A stretch of DNA of 64,000 nucleotides from Flavobacterium psychrotrophum (GTDB taxonomy: Bacteria > Bacteroidota > Bacteroidia > Flavobacteriales > Flavobacteriaceae): contig NZ_CP031557.1 in NCBI RefSeq assembly GCF_003403075.1, positions 2,108,001 to 2,172,000 of the forward strand. The letters run 5' to 3'. Below the pieces are notes generated by a model. That model was not told the origin of the DNA, did no database searches, and was given only the letters and a program-made list of their open reading frames with translations. The first letter of the stretch is position 1. The number at the start of each line of letters is the position of its first letter. Positions 56,801 through 64,000 of this stretch are shown here, in pieces. Position numbers and translations under genes: made by a program.

Positions 56801-56924
56801 CGATGCCGAGAGTTCCCAAACCCAGGAAAAGCTGCGCGAAGACGTCTCGATGACCCATCGTGAACCGTATCCACAGGAACAGGAGATCAACCTGCCAAGG
56901 CATAAAATGGTCCAATCAAAATAG
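53862..56924 (+). CDS. DnaE-type DNA polymerase III alpha, damage-inducible
   Basis: This is a 1020-residue C-family polymerase. An N-terminal PHP domain begins NCHSFHSLRYGTIPVADLIP and lacks part of the usual HxH metal set. The catalytic motifs are GRGSGANSIIAYCLGITDIC and PDFDIDW at 344-350, with the later IRPGVAQSGMMKEYI and the TYGIMVYQEDV loop. It is shorter than the replicative DnaE (about 1150 residues or more). With DinB it matches ImuB-DnaE2-like damage-tolerance cassettes, although the neighbour is a DinB-type and not an ImuB-type protein. Confidence 0.92.
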   Translation: MYLNCHSFHSLRYGTIPVADLIPLAAACGVTAMALTDINTVTGIYEFYRLCNEAGIKAIVGMELRHDNRLHYIALAKNRSGLGEINRLRTQHNLAGTALPLVAPGFENVLVIYPIDNIPEVLQDFEYIGIRPENLSMLIRPEWQSKLDKMVVLHPVTFRDKPEYNLHRILRAIDLNTLGSKLTPSDYCSPGECMVPESELLETYSQYPSIIENTNILMADCHFEYEFKVPRNKKHYTANRDTDLQLLTRLAQQGLIKRYGKGNIDAEQRIEKELKVIHELEFSGYFLITWDIIRYSNSMGFLHIGRGSGANSIIAYCLGITDICPLELDLYFERFLNLNRKSPPDFDIDWSWKERDTILEYIFTRYGREHVAFCGTNVEFKYKSIFREVGKVFGRPKEELDKLSGTSMDQHDKNEIVRQIHKYGMMMEKYPNQRSMHSCGIIISEDPITDFTALEMPPKGFPIVQFDMHVAEEIGFEKFDILSQRGIGHIDDAAKLVKKNRGIDVNIRDTSISKDEASCNEYLGRGNTIGCFYIESPAMRGLLRRLKCNNYKVLVAASSIIRPGVAQSGMMKEYIFRHNYPDKFEYFHPVFEEQLGETYGIMVYQEDVIKIALHYGGLPAADGDILRRAMSGKGRSKEALQRVKDHFFECCARQGHPEQLSQEIYRQIESFAGYSFCKAHSASYAVESYQSLYLKVHYPIEFMVAVINNQGGFYRTEVYVHEARMSGARIHNPCVNKSEFETTLYGKNVYLGFMHLQGLQREVAQNIVTEREQHGEYASLEEFIYRIPIGIEGVQLLIYIGAFRFTGKTKNELLVTARRIMLRFTPKSIGPMLFPYAVQQYELPMLLRSPYEDAFDEIELLGFPVSVTPFNLLRTSYRGDVKACDLVQYHKKQVKMLAYLVSRKHVPTKMGAMYFGTWIDANGEFFDTAHFTGSLKEYPFKGGGCYLLLGTVEVDYHFPTITISKMEKMPFISDPRYRESDAESSQTQEKLREDVSMTHREPYPQEQEINLPRHKMVQSK

Positions 56925-56933
56925 AAGCGTAAG

Positions 56934-58322
56934 ATGAAGAAAACGGAATATGCTATAGTGGATATTGAGACCACAGGCGGTAATGCCAGTGGCAGCCGCA
57001 TTACCGAAATCGCTATTATAATTCATGACGGGACGAACGTACTGGACCGCTTCGAGACCCTCGTAAACCCACAAAAAGAAATACCGCTGCCCATATTTGC
57101 ACTGACGGGGATCAATAATGAAATGGTACGTGATGCACCCCTCTTTGAAGAGGTTGCTGAAAAAGTCATGGAGTTGCTTGAAGGCCGCATTTTTGTGGCG
57201 CATAATGTGAACTTCGACCACTCTTTTGTCCGCCACGAACTGGGCAGGGCCGGCCTTAAATGGACAGCTAAGCAAAAATTATGCACGGTCCGTGCGGCAA
57301 GGAAAATACGGCCCGGATTGCCCTCCTATAGCCTTGGGAACCTGTGCCGCTCGCTCGATATCCTCTTAGAGAACAGGCACCGTGCCGGGGGTGATGCCGA
57401 TGCTACCGCCATCCTGCTATCCCTTTTACTACAATGGGACAGTGACGATGTGATTATAAAAATGGTCAGGAAGAATGCTCAGGACCAGCGCCTGCCGCCC
57501 AACCTGCCACCGGAAGACTTTGAGCAGCTGCCCGAAAAGCCCGGTGTGTATTATTTTTACAGCCAGCAGCGGCAGGTGGTATATGTCGGCAAGGCAAAAA
57601 ATGTAAAGAAACGCGTTGCGCAGCATTTCAGCGGCCATAAGATCACCCCGCAACGGCAAAATTTCCTAAAGGACATTTACTCCATTTCTTTCGAAGTTTG
57701 TGCTACCGAATTCATGGCGCTGCTTCTGGAATGTTGCGAGATCAAGAAGCTTTGGCCGGTACACAACAGGGCGTTAAAGAGGTTTGACCCAAAATTTGGA
57801 TTATATGAATACGAGGCGCGTAATGGCTACCGGTATTTAGCGATTGGAAAATTGGCGAAGCACCAATCCTATATTGAAATGTTCCATTCCCAATATGATG
57901 GTGTGAACCTGCTGCTCAAACTTACGCAGCAGTTTGGAATTGACCACAGGTTTTGCCATTATGGAACTATCGAAGGGGAAGCATCGGCAATACGGGACCT
58001 GAATGATTTGCCTGAGGTATCAGCACACAATAGTTCCATTGACCATGCCCTTGATTTTATTGCCGAAAGCAGGCCCAGTTTCGGTATTATTGATAAAGGG
58101 CGTACTGCCGACGAACGCAGTTGTATTTGGATAGAAAAAGGCCACTTCTATGGGATGGGTTACATAGCTTCCGATATTAGCATTACGGAGGCATCCGAAA
58201 TAAAAGGCTATGTGACACCCCATAAAAGCAACAATTATATCATGCAGCTGATCACAACATTTGCGGCAAAATACCCCGGCAAGGTTGTCCGGCAGGCTAC
58301 TTTAATGGAACTCCACCAATAA
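56934..58322 (+). CDS. DnaQ-like exonuclease fused to a GIY-YIG nuclease
   Basis: This is a 462-residue fusion. Residues 1-165 form a DEDDh exonuclease: DIETTG at 10-15, HNVNFDHSF at 90-98, and HRAGGDADAT near 149-158. Residues 200-290 carry a GIY-YIG domain: GVYYFYSQQRQVVYVGKAKN and VKKRVAQHF. The rest is a UvrC-like Cho-type C-terminal region without RNase-H catalytic residues. The exonuclease could proofread the neighbouring DnaE polymerase, and the second domain could incise damaged DNA. It is nine bases downstream of the polymerase gene. Confidence 0.9.
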   Translation: MKKTEYAIVDIETTGGNASGSRITEIAIIIHDGTNVLDRFETLVNPQKEIPLPIFALTGINNEMVRDAPLFEEVAEKVMELLEGRIFVAHNVNFDHSFVRHELGRAGLKWTAKQKLCTVRAARKIRPGLPSYSLGNLCRSLDILLENRHRAGGDADATAILLSLLLQWDSDDVIIKMVRKNAQDQRLPPNLPPEDFEQLPEKPGVYYFYSQQRQVVYVGKAKNVKKRVAQHFSGHKITPQRQNFLKDIYSISFEVCATEFMALLLECCEIKKLWPVHNRALKRFDPKFGLYEYEARNGYRYLAIGKLAKHQSYIEMFHSQYDGVNLLLKLTQQFGIDHRFCHYGTIEGEASAIRDLNDLPEVSAHNSSIDHALDFIAESRPSFGIIDKGRTADERSCIWIEKGHFYGMGYIASDISITEASEIKGYVTPHKSNNYIMQLITTFAAKYPGKVVRQATLMELHQ

Positions 58323-58331
58323 AAAAAAGGA

Positions 58332-58952
58332 ATGATGACACTTTTTGACGACAAAGAACTGTTTACGGTCGGCACTTCATCTAAAAAATATATTGACCTG
58401 CCGGATCTGGAATTAATGCATTATGATGGTTTCATTGCAAAAGACGCCGCTGATGCATATTATAATTCACTATTGCACAATACACCATGGCGTGAATACC
58501 AAATGCCGATGTATGATAGAATAGTCACGGCACCACGTATGGTTGCCTGGTACGGCGCGCAGGAAGAAGCCGGCGAAAATGCGCTGCCCTGGACACCGGA
58601 GCTTTCAGAACTGCGGTTACGGGTTGAGAAAGAAACGGGATTGCAATTTAATGCCGTTCTTTTAAACCTGTACCGTAATGGCAACGACAGTGTGGCGTGG
58701 CATTCCGATAAGGAACACCGGATTGGCAGCAATCCCAATATCGCATCGGTAACCTTCGGGCAGACAAGGCCCTTTAAGTTCCGGCACAAGACAAATAAAA
58801 AAGCCGGGCAGGTTGAGATACCGCTGCACCATGGTACTTTATTGCTAATGTCAGGCACTACCAACACTTTCTGGGAGCACCATATACCTAAGTCGGCCAA
58901 AGAAATGGCGCCAAGGATCAACCTCACTTTTAGGCAGGTAAAGAAATGGTAA
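58332..58952 (+). CDS. AlkB-family 2-oxoglutarate/Fe(II) dioxygenase
   Basis: This 206-residue enzyme repairs alkylated DNA by oxidative demethylation. A double ATG starts MMTLFDDKELF. The iron ligands appear as His and Asp in VAWHSDKEHRIG and His in FWEHHIPKSAKEMAPRINLT, with Arg contacting 2-oxoglutarate. LNLYRNGNDSVAWHSD is the usual AlkB approach. It is the last gene of the damage cassette, nine bases after the fusion nuclease gene. No terminator was recognised before the DUF1810 gene. Confidence 0.9.
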   Translation: MMTLFDDKELFTVGTSSKKYIDLPDLELMHYDGFIAKDAADAYYNSLLHNTPWREYQMPMYDRIVTAPRMVAWYGAQEEAGENALPWTPELSELRLRVEKETGLQFNAVLLNLYRNGNDSVAWHSDKEHRIGSNPNIASVTFGQTRPFKFRHKTNKKAGQVEIPLHHGTLLLMSGTTNTFWEHHIPKSAKEMAPRINLTFRQVKKW

Positions 58953-59013
58953 TTAATTTAACAAACTTTAACAAATTTCTTTATTCCAAAAAAATTAATT
59001 TAGCCCGCTAATT

Positions 59014-59442
59014 ATGGAAGACAACTACAAATTAATACGTTTTTTAGAAGCCCAAAATCAGGTGTATCTGAAGGCTCTGTCCGAAATCAAAGGGGGGCAT
59101 AAACACAGCCACTGGATGTGGTACATATTTCCGCAGCTTTTGGGTTTGGGTTCCAGCGAAAATGCACGTTACTTCGGTATCACGGGTTTGCCGGAAGCAA
59201 CAGCGTATCTGCAACACCCCACATTAGGCAAACACCTTATCGAAGTTACTAAAGCACTACTAGCGATAAAAGGCAAATCAGCTTCTGATATTTTCGGGTA
59301 TCCCGACGATTTAAAACTGCATTCTTCCATGACGCTGTTTAGCCTGGTAGAAAATACAGATCCCGTATTTAATGAAGTGATCAATATATATTTTGGAGGC
59401 CTACTGGACAGCCGCACATTGGAGCTGCTGGAAAATAGTTAG
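59014..59442 (+). CDS. DUF1810 family protein
   Basis: This is a 142-residue protein with the DUF1810 pattern: RFLEAQNQVYLKALSEIKGG, HSHWMWYIFPQLLGLGSSEN and ARYFGITGLPEATAYLQHPT. The family is calpastatin-like in name, widespread in bacteria and not assigned to a reaction. It lies 61 bases after alkB on the same strand and may be part of the same transcript. No operator was seen upstream. Confidence 0.88.
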   Translation: MEDNYKLIRFLEAQNQVYLKALSEIKGGHKHSHWMWYIFPQLLGLGSSENARYFGITGLPEATAYLQHPTLGKHLIEVTKALLAIKGKSASDIFGYPDDLKLHSSMTLFSLVENTDPVFNEVINIYFGGLLDSRTLELLENS

Positions 59443-59467
59443 GATTTGTATTGTTTATTGAGTGCAA

Positions 59468-59935
59468 CTAAAGGTACGGTTCAATTTTAGAAATAGGGTC
59501 ATACCTGAATATGCGGAAAGCAATAACAACTGCAACGGCGAAAAGGATATGTCCAAAGAACAACTGTATGTAGTACGATCTTCGTGATACATCGTCATGA
59601 ATGGAAGTTAAGTAGATGGCCCTCCAGCATAGGATACCTACTAAACCACTGATGACACCAAATATTATTCCCGTTATAAATCCAAATTTTACACTAGTAT
59701 ACCGCCATACCGCCTCGTAGGTTATCACCAAAGCAAAGCCAATAATGTAGTGTGCGATCCAGCCGCCTGCTTTATGCCATCTACCTTTAAGCTCTATGCC
59801 AATACCTTCCAGTATAAAATTCATCATTACAGGCTCCTTAAAAAGCTTTTTAAAATTGGCCGATAGCAGGTAGCTAAAGGTGGTCATTATATTGGTTGCT
59901 GAAAATGCTGCAATAGCTATTTTAAGTAAATTCAT
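59468..59935 (-). CDS. Unknown membrane protein with four segments
   Basis: This protein has 155 residues and hydrophobic segments at about 3-25, 58-80, 86-110 and 125-146. Between the first two lies LKEPVMMNFILEGIGIELKG-type sequence; a family of integral membrane proteins is likely but I cannot name it. It ends 26 bases from the convergent DUF1810 gene. It lies downstream of the DUF3606 gene, but a terminator separates them. Confidence 0.65.
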   Translation of the reverse strand: MNLLKIAIAAFSATNIMTTFSYLLSANFKKLFKEPVMMNFILEGIGIELKGRWHKAGGWIAHYIIGFALVITYEAVWRYTSVKFGFITGIIFGVISGLVGILCWRAIYLTSIHDDVSRRSYYIQLFFGHILFAVAVVIAFRIFRYDPISKIEPYL

Positions 59936-59956
59936 TACTGAATCTTTTGGTTAATC

Positions 59957-59984
59957 AAAAGGACTGCCTTACGGCAATCCTTTT
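59957..59984 (-). terminator. Terminator after the DUF3606 gene
   Basis: AAAAGGACTGCC at 59957-59968 pairs with GGCAATCCTTTT at 59973-59984 through one wobble pair, around TTAC. On the minus strand it follows the DUF3606 stop directly and ends in a short T-run. Confidence 0.75.
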
Positions 59985-59985
59985 G

Positions 59986-60171
59986 TTACTTTCTTTCCTT
60001 TAGGTACGCTTCAACTTTGTCCGGGCTATTGCTTCCTGACGCCTTAACAGCGTCAATAAGCTCCTGCTTGCTGACCCCGAATTTTTCAGACCAGTAACGC
60101 ACTTCGTAGTCTTCAGATGTACTGATGCGGTCACGGTCCGGGCTTCCTGTGTTTGATGTATTGTCACTCAT
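59986..60171 (-). CDS. DUF3606 small protein
   Basis: This is a 61-residue protein, MSDNTSNTGSPDRDRISTSE, then DYEVRYWSEKFGVSKQELID and a short C-terminal helix. The DYEVRYWSEKFGVSxxELxxAV pattern is the DUF3606 signature. Members are small, often stress-related and of unknown function. It is followed by a strong hairpin and preceded by the remains of a histidine kinase on the other strand. Confidence 0.88.
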   Translation of the reverse strand: MSDNTSNTGSPDRDRISTSEDYEVRYWSEKFGVSKQELIDAVKASGSNSPDKVEAYLKERK

Positions 60172-60284
60172 GGCAGTTTGTTTTTAGTTTACACTAAGTT
60201 AGCCATATTACGCTGTCGAAGGCAAGGTTTAACGTTACATTATAATACCCGAAACTTCATTGCAATCCTGCCTTAATGTCAAAT

Positions 60285-60504
60285 GTATTGTTCCAAACAG
60301 ATTTTTAATGCCTGAATAATAAAAGCCTGTACGAAGGCACTGGGCTTGGGCTCTCATTGTGCAAAAAAAATTGTTGAGCGCCACCACGGCACCATTACCG
60401 GTAACGGCACTGAAGGTGAAGGCGCCCGGTTTACAATTGTATTGTCTCAAAACAACCCCTCAAAAAAGGAAATCCCAATTAAACTTTGTACGCAAAGGCA
60501 TTGA
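60285..60504 (+). pseudogene. Remnant of a histidine kinase C-terminus
   Basis: The plus strand encodes LYEGTGLGLSLCKK and then, after a one-base shift, IVERHHGTITGNGTEGEGAR and FTIVLSQNN, the G-box region of a HATPase domain. The shift is in a run of eight A (seven would keep the frame). QIFNA upstream and LNNKSLYEG also fit the family but in a different frame. The rest of the kinase is absent. The end overlaps the stop of the KAS III gene. Confidence 0.8.
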
Positions 60505-61534
60505 TATTCATACCGGCACCTACCGATGCGAAAAGTAGTATATCCCCTTCCCTAAATTCATGCCCTTCTTTTTCGCCCCTCGCGATCAGGTCATATACCG
60601 TGGGTATTGTTGCAACACTGCTATTTCCCAGTTCATGAATGGTCATTGGCATAATGCCTGCCGGAGGGAGCCTGTTGTACAGCTTGTAAAACCTGTGGAC
60701 TATGGCCTCGTCCATCTTTTCGTTAGCCTGGTGGATAAGGATTTTTTTTATTTGGCTGATGTCGATGCCTGCCTGGTCGATACAGCTTTTCATTGCAGCC
60801 GGTACCTGGCTTAAGGCAAATTCATATATTTTACGGCCCAGCATCTTGATATAGCGCACATCTGGGTCATTTTCTAGGTTGTAGGAACTGCCGAAATGGA
60901 GATAATTAAATTCATCATACGTGTAGCTGCGGCTTTTGTGCGAAAGCATGCCTACAAATTCGGAGGCTTCCACAATAGTGGCTCCGGCACCATCCGAGTA
61001 GATCATGGAGTCCCTGTCATGTACATCCACAACACGTGAAAGGGTTTCCGCCCCAATGACAAGGCATCGTCTTGCCATGCCGGAACGGATGTAGGCGTTG
61101 GCCTGTATCATGCCTTCGATCCAGCCGGGGCATCCAAACAATATATCGTACGCCACACAATCCGGATTTTTGATCCCTAGCTTATTTTTTACCCGCGAGG
61201 CCAGGCTGGGAAGGATGTCTGACTGGATGGTGTTATGCTGCACATCGCCAAAATTATGTGCCACGATGATATAATCCAGGGTTTCCCAGTCGATACCGGC
61301 ATTTTCAATGGCATTCTCGGAAGCTGTAAATGCAAGGTCGGAAGCTACAAAATGAGACGGTGCATAACGGCGTCCTTCAATACCCGTTATAGCGGCAAAT
61401 TTGCCGATAATAGTGTCTGTGCTGTGGTGTAAGGTACCGCCGTTAACATCCAGAAAATTATGGTTCTCAAAATCCTTGTTGGAGACTTTGATTTCGGGAA
61501 TACAACTGCCAGAACCTATGATTCTCATATTCAT
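60479..61534 (-). CDS. Ketoacyl-ACP synthase III family protein
   Basis: This is a 351-residue thiolase-fold condensing enzyme. The active-site Cys lies in LFGCPGWIEG, the His in ILIHQANEKM and the Asn in LGNSSVATIP. The start is ATG 61534 or 61528 (MNMRIIGSGSCIPEI). It resembles FabH-like enzymes but differs from the housekeeping FabH in the N-terminal half, so the acyl substrate is not certain. It stands alone with no other fatty acid gene nearby. Its end overlaps the kinase remnant. Confidence 0.85.
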   Translation of the reverse strand: MNMRIIGSGSCIPEIKVSNKDFENHNFLDVNGGTLHHSTDTIIGKFAAITGIEGRRYAPSHFVASDLAFTASENAIENAGIDWETLDYIIVAHNFGDVQHNTIQSDILPSLASRVKNKLGIKNPDCVAYDILFGCPGWIEGMIQANAYIRSGMARRCLVIGAETLSRVVDVHDRDSMIYSDGAGATIVEASEFVGMLSHKSRSYTYDEFNYLHFGSSYNLENDPDVRYIKMLGRKIYEFALSQVPAAMKSCIDQAGIDISQIKKILIHQANEKMDEAIVHRFYKLYNRLPPAGIMPMTIHELGNSSVATIPTVYDLIARGEKEGHEFREGDILLFASVGAGMNINAFAYKV

Positions 61535-61684
61535 ATCGCCAAAATTTTGAGGGCGAATTTATTAAATTACAAATAACACAACCAATCATTTTTCATAAAA
61601 TTTTCTAAAAAATCAGCATGGGATACAAGCATAGCCTTTACAACATTTCCGCCGGAAATAAGGCGTATCGCTTTCAGGCAGGGT

Positions 61685-62851
61685 TCAGGACTTATCTGCG
61701 GGTAACCGGTATATCAGCTTTTGGATCGTAGTGAGCCAGATACTTGTAAGCAGCATGGTAAGGGTAATCACAGACAAGGTTACCTGGTACACGTAATTCC
61801 CGACCAGGCCTAAAGCAGATGCCTGTGTCATTAAGACAAAACTGAACTCCCCGATCTGTGCTAAGAGTGCACCGCCGTATAAGCTGTCCCTCCAGCTGTT
61901 TCCCGTAACTTTAAAGAGCACCGTATTGATCAGGCTGTTGATCAATAGCACGGACAGGGCTATAAGTACGATCGTAATTGCGTTATCAATGAAAAAATGA
62001 ATATCGAGTTGCAGGCCCACTGCAACAAAGAAAAACGCCATAAGGAAAACCCTGAAAGGTACGAGTGCCTTTCCAAGCCAGTGGGTCGATTTGTCCCCAC
62101 CTATTATAATCCCTGCAATAAATGCCCCAAAGGCCGGAGACAGGCCAAACCAGTTACTTATTCCTGCCATCCCGAAACATATGCTCAGGCCCACAAAGAC
62201 CTGAAGGTCATGGTCTGCAATAATCTCTTTCCGCATAGGCATTACAAAAAGTTTCCTGGTGACAGCCGCCCTCAAAAAGAGCAGCATGAGCAAGCCTCCA
62301 ATGCAGACCTTGCCCAGTTCCAGCGTAGAGATACGGGTTCCGGACATGAAACTCAGCGTCAGGATCATGGGGATAACCAGGATATCCTGTATTAGCAGGA
62401 CACCCCCGGTAATAAGGCCTAACTGGCTCTTAATCTCACCGGTGCGCGATAAGTATTGGAATACTATTGCTGAACTGCGCAGGCTGATTATAAAAGAGGT
62501 GAGGATAATGGTTGGAATAGTCCACCCTCCATACTGGCCTATGGCAAACATACAGGCAAAACTCAATACAACCTGGACTATGCCGATAACCAAAGGTTTG
62601 GAAATACTGCGTTTCAGGCTATTCAAATCGATTTCATTACCTATGGTGAATAGTAACAGCACAATGCCTATTTCTCCCAATTCCGATATGACCTCCGCTT
62701 TATTGATCACATTAAAAGCCTGTGGGCCTAAGAGTATCCCCGAAGCGATATAAGCAATAAAATAGGGTTGCTTCAACTTACGAAGAAGCAGTATCAGTAA
62801 AAGGATGATGCAGGACAGTACAGCTATACCGGAGAATAAGTGCGATGACAT
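61685..62851 (-). CDS. Cation:proton antiporter (Kef/CPA2-type)
   Basis: This is a 388-residue membrane transporter with about 12 hydrophobic segments. Family blocks are LLILLLRKLKQPYFIAYIAS, GILLGPQAFNVI, LLLFTIGNEIDLNSLKRS and GAFIAGIIIGGDKSTHWLGK. There is no C-terminal RCK/KTN regulatory domain, which makes it shorter than KefB/KefC. It probably exchanges K+ or Na+ for H+. It is alone between KAS III and Hsp20, without operon partners. Confidence 0.88.
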   Translation of the reverse strand: MSSHLFSGIAVLSCIILLLILLLRKLKQPYFIAYIASGILLGPQAFNVINKAEVISELGEIGIVLLLFTIGNEIDLNSLKRSISKPLVIGIVQVVLSFACMFAIGQYGGWTIPTIILTSFIISLRSSAIVFQYLSRTGEIKSQLGLITGGVLLIQDILVIPMILTLSFMSGTRISTLELGKVCIGGLLMLLFLRAAVTRKLFVMPMRKEIIADHDLQVFVGLSICFGMAGISNWFGLSPAFGAFIAGIIIGGDKSTHWLGKALVPFRVFLMAFFFVAVGLQLDIHFFIDNAITIVLIALSVLLINSLINTVLFKVTGNSWRDSLYGGALLAQIGEFSFVLMTQASALGLVGNYVYQVTLSVITLTMLLTSIWLTTIQKLIYRLPADKS

Positions 62852-62917
62852 GGCTATAGGTTTAATACGTAGAAAGCTGCCTTTTATGGGCAGCTTCCAA
62901 CTAATTACAATGATACC

Positions 62918-63370
62918 TTAGGAGATCGTAATCATCCTTGGTGGTTTTTGTTTTACCTCTTCGCGCTTAGGGATGGTAAGCATCAAAAGGCCATTTTCAT
63001 AACGGGCACTGATCTTATCCTCGTCCACCACATTTTTGGGCAGTTCAAAACTTCGCTGGAAGGATTGGTAGCTAAATTCCTTACGCGTGAAAGATTCCTC
63101 GCGGGAGGCCTGCTGGTGTTCTTTTACCGATGAAATCGTAAGCAGGTTACCGTCTAAAGTAATTTTAAAATCACTTTTTTCCATTCCGGGTGCGGCGACT
63201 TCAACCTCATAGTTGTCTGAGGTTTCCTTAATGTTTACCGATGGCAGCGTAGTGCTTGTGTTTGAAAAATTGTTGTTTTCCCAATTGAAAAGCTCGCGGC
63301 CAGGGATGTCGTCAAAAAACAAACGTTGGAAACCCGGGATCTGGTTTCCGTTTCTTTTCATAAGATTCAT
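62918..63370 (-). CDS. Small heat-shock protein (Hsp20/alpha-crystallin)
   Basis: The protein has 150 residues. The alpha-crystallin domain is clear: NIKETSDNYEVEVAAPGMEK, then FKITLDGNLLTISSVKEH and ISARYENGLLMLTIPKREEV. The start is ATG 63370 or 63361 (MKRNGNQIPGF). It prevents protein aggregation under heat or stress. A perfect 15-bp inverted repeat lies 93-134 bases upstream of the start and may carry its control. The gap 63371-63734 otherwise holds nothing that I recognise. Confidence 0.93.
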   Translation of the reverse strand: MNLMKRNGNQIPGFQRLFFDDIPGRELFNWENNNFSNTSTTLPSVNIKETSDNYEVEVAAPGMEKSDFKITLDGNLLTISSVKEHQQASREESFTRKEFSYQSFQRSFELPKNVVDEDKISARYENGLLMLTIPKREEVKQKPPRMITIS

Positions 63371-63462
63371 AACAGTTTACTTTAAATTGTTAAACAATAA
63401 ATTTAGATCGTACACTCAAATAGTGTCAGAGAGCGAAAAACCAAAAGTATGCCAGCACAAAA

Positions 63463-63504
63463 AAATGACATTTTTTCAGAAACAGATATGAAAAAATGTC
63501 ATTT
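63463..63504. promoter_or_regulatory. 15-bp perfect inverted repeat upstream of hsp20
   Basis: AAATGACATTTTTTC at 63463-63477 is repeated inverted as GAAAAAATGTCATTT at 63490-63504, with a 12-nt loop. It is placed between the hsp20 start and the PAS gene start. Its role could be an operator or a terminator; it has no T-run outside the arms. Confidence 0.5.
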
Positions 63505-63734
63505 GAGGTAAGCAGTTTCATATTTGCCTTCTAACCTTACGTTTCCGGTTTAAATTGTATCATATGTAACTTTCAATAGGATAAATGGATCTCACATTTG
63601 TAACGAAACATACAATTTTAAACTGCGCCATTAGCACCGTACGATGGGTGGTAGCCGATTCAATATGGCTATCTAGTCGTAATTTATTACCTTAGCTAAG
63701 AATTGCTGTATTACTTATTATACCCGAAACAAAA

Positions 63735-64000
63735 ATGGATATCACTCACAATAAAGCTTTATTCAAAACCGTCTTTGACTCTGCATTTAACGGCATTGCT
63801 GTGTTACAAATCCCAAATAACGAAAAGGGTGATATTGAAGATTTTACAATACTGCTCTTCAATTCCTATACCCTTAAGTGGATCGGTGATGTCGACTACC
63901 TCGGCAAACGCTATAGCGAAGTCTTTCCAATGGTAAGGGAAGCAGGAATTCTTCAAAAATTTATTGAAGTAGCCAAGACGGGCAATACCGCCAGTTTTGA
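63735..64000 (+). CDS. PAS-domain sensor protein (3' end outside the window)
   Basis: An open frame begins at ATG 63735 and runs to the window edge, 88 codons. It starts MDITHNKALFKTVFDSAFNG, then IAVLQIPNNEKGDIEDFTIL and YTLKWIGDVDYLGKRYSEVF, the PAS fold with its N-terminal helix and beta-strands. In Bacteroidota this usually precedes more PAS domains and a histidine kinase. A kinase remnant lies 3.4 kb to the left, but nothing links the two. The kinase part is inferred. Confidence 0.75.
   Translation, partial: MDITHNKALFKTVFDSAFNGIAVLQIPNNEKGDIEDFTILLFNSYTLKWIGDVDYLGKRYSEVFPMVREAGILQKFIEVAKTGNTASF

Overview
The window is Bacteroidota DNA, most likely Flavobacteriaceae. The evidence is a CTnDOT-type conjugation gene set (TraA/B/E/F/G, MobA/B/C, TopB, DUF3945), a SusC/SusD pair, a DUF6520 peptide, TPR-AraC hybrid regulators, a Hc1-like histone, promoters with TAnnTTTG -7 boxes, and few Shine-Dalgarno sites. 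No rRNA, tRNA, CRISPR array, transposase or integrase was recognised. The ends of the conjugative element are therefore not visible, and the left end of the window cuts through traG.

Positions 1-8.4 kb and 16.7-24.4 kb are the backbone of an integrative conjugative element. On the minus strand, traA (ParA-like), traB, a membrane-anchored protein, traE, traF and traG form the transfer operon, broken by a plus-strand YhcG-type nuclease gene at 3.2-4.2 kb. A 650-bp gap between traA and mobA holds a cluster of GTAC-containing sites and a hairpin-rich candidate oriT. MobA (accessory protein) and MobB (HUH relaxase) follow on the plus strand. MobC (coupling ATPase) should follow directly but lies 8.3 kb away. 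TopB, the DUF3945 protein, an excisionase-like HTH protein and an unknown protein read on the minus strand.

The 8.4-16.7 kb gap between mobB and mobC is cargo: three short-chain dehydrogenases, two aldo-keto reductases and three AraC regulators. Two decayed copies of the mobC 5' end lie inside it, at 10.6 and 12.8 kb, each followed by a related AraC gene. This suggests that modules were added repeatedly at one spot. Three cargo promoters share a tandem half-site with a 21-bp period, a plausible AraC operator.

From 24.4 to 28.2 kb come an AraC regulator, a lipoprotein, a TPR-AraC membrane regulator and a small histone-like gene. From 28.2 to 41.1 kb is an AT-rich defence island, all on the minus strand: an HTH regulator, a SIR2-domain protein paired with an AbiC-like membrane protein, type I restriction-modification (HsdR, HsdM, HsdS), and McrB/McrC. 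The SIR2-AbiC pair is the best candidate for a little-described system.

From 41.1 to 50.7 kb a leader region with competing hairpins precedes SusC, SusD and an S9 peptidase. SusD carries one apparent frameshift and the peptidase two, each a missing G in a G-run. The opposite strand encodes a Cys-rich DUF6520 peptide, a membrane-anchored protein and a MauE-like protein. From 51.8 to 59 kb is an SOS mutagenesis cassette: a LexA-like repressor divergent from DinB, a DnaE-type polymerase, a DnaQ-GIY-YIG fusion and AlkB, with two operator-like boxes between. The right end has ordinary genes (DUF1810, DUF3606, KAS III, antiporter, Hsp20), the remnant of a histidine kinase, and the start of a PAS sensor protein.
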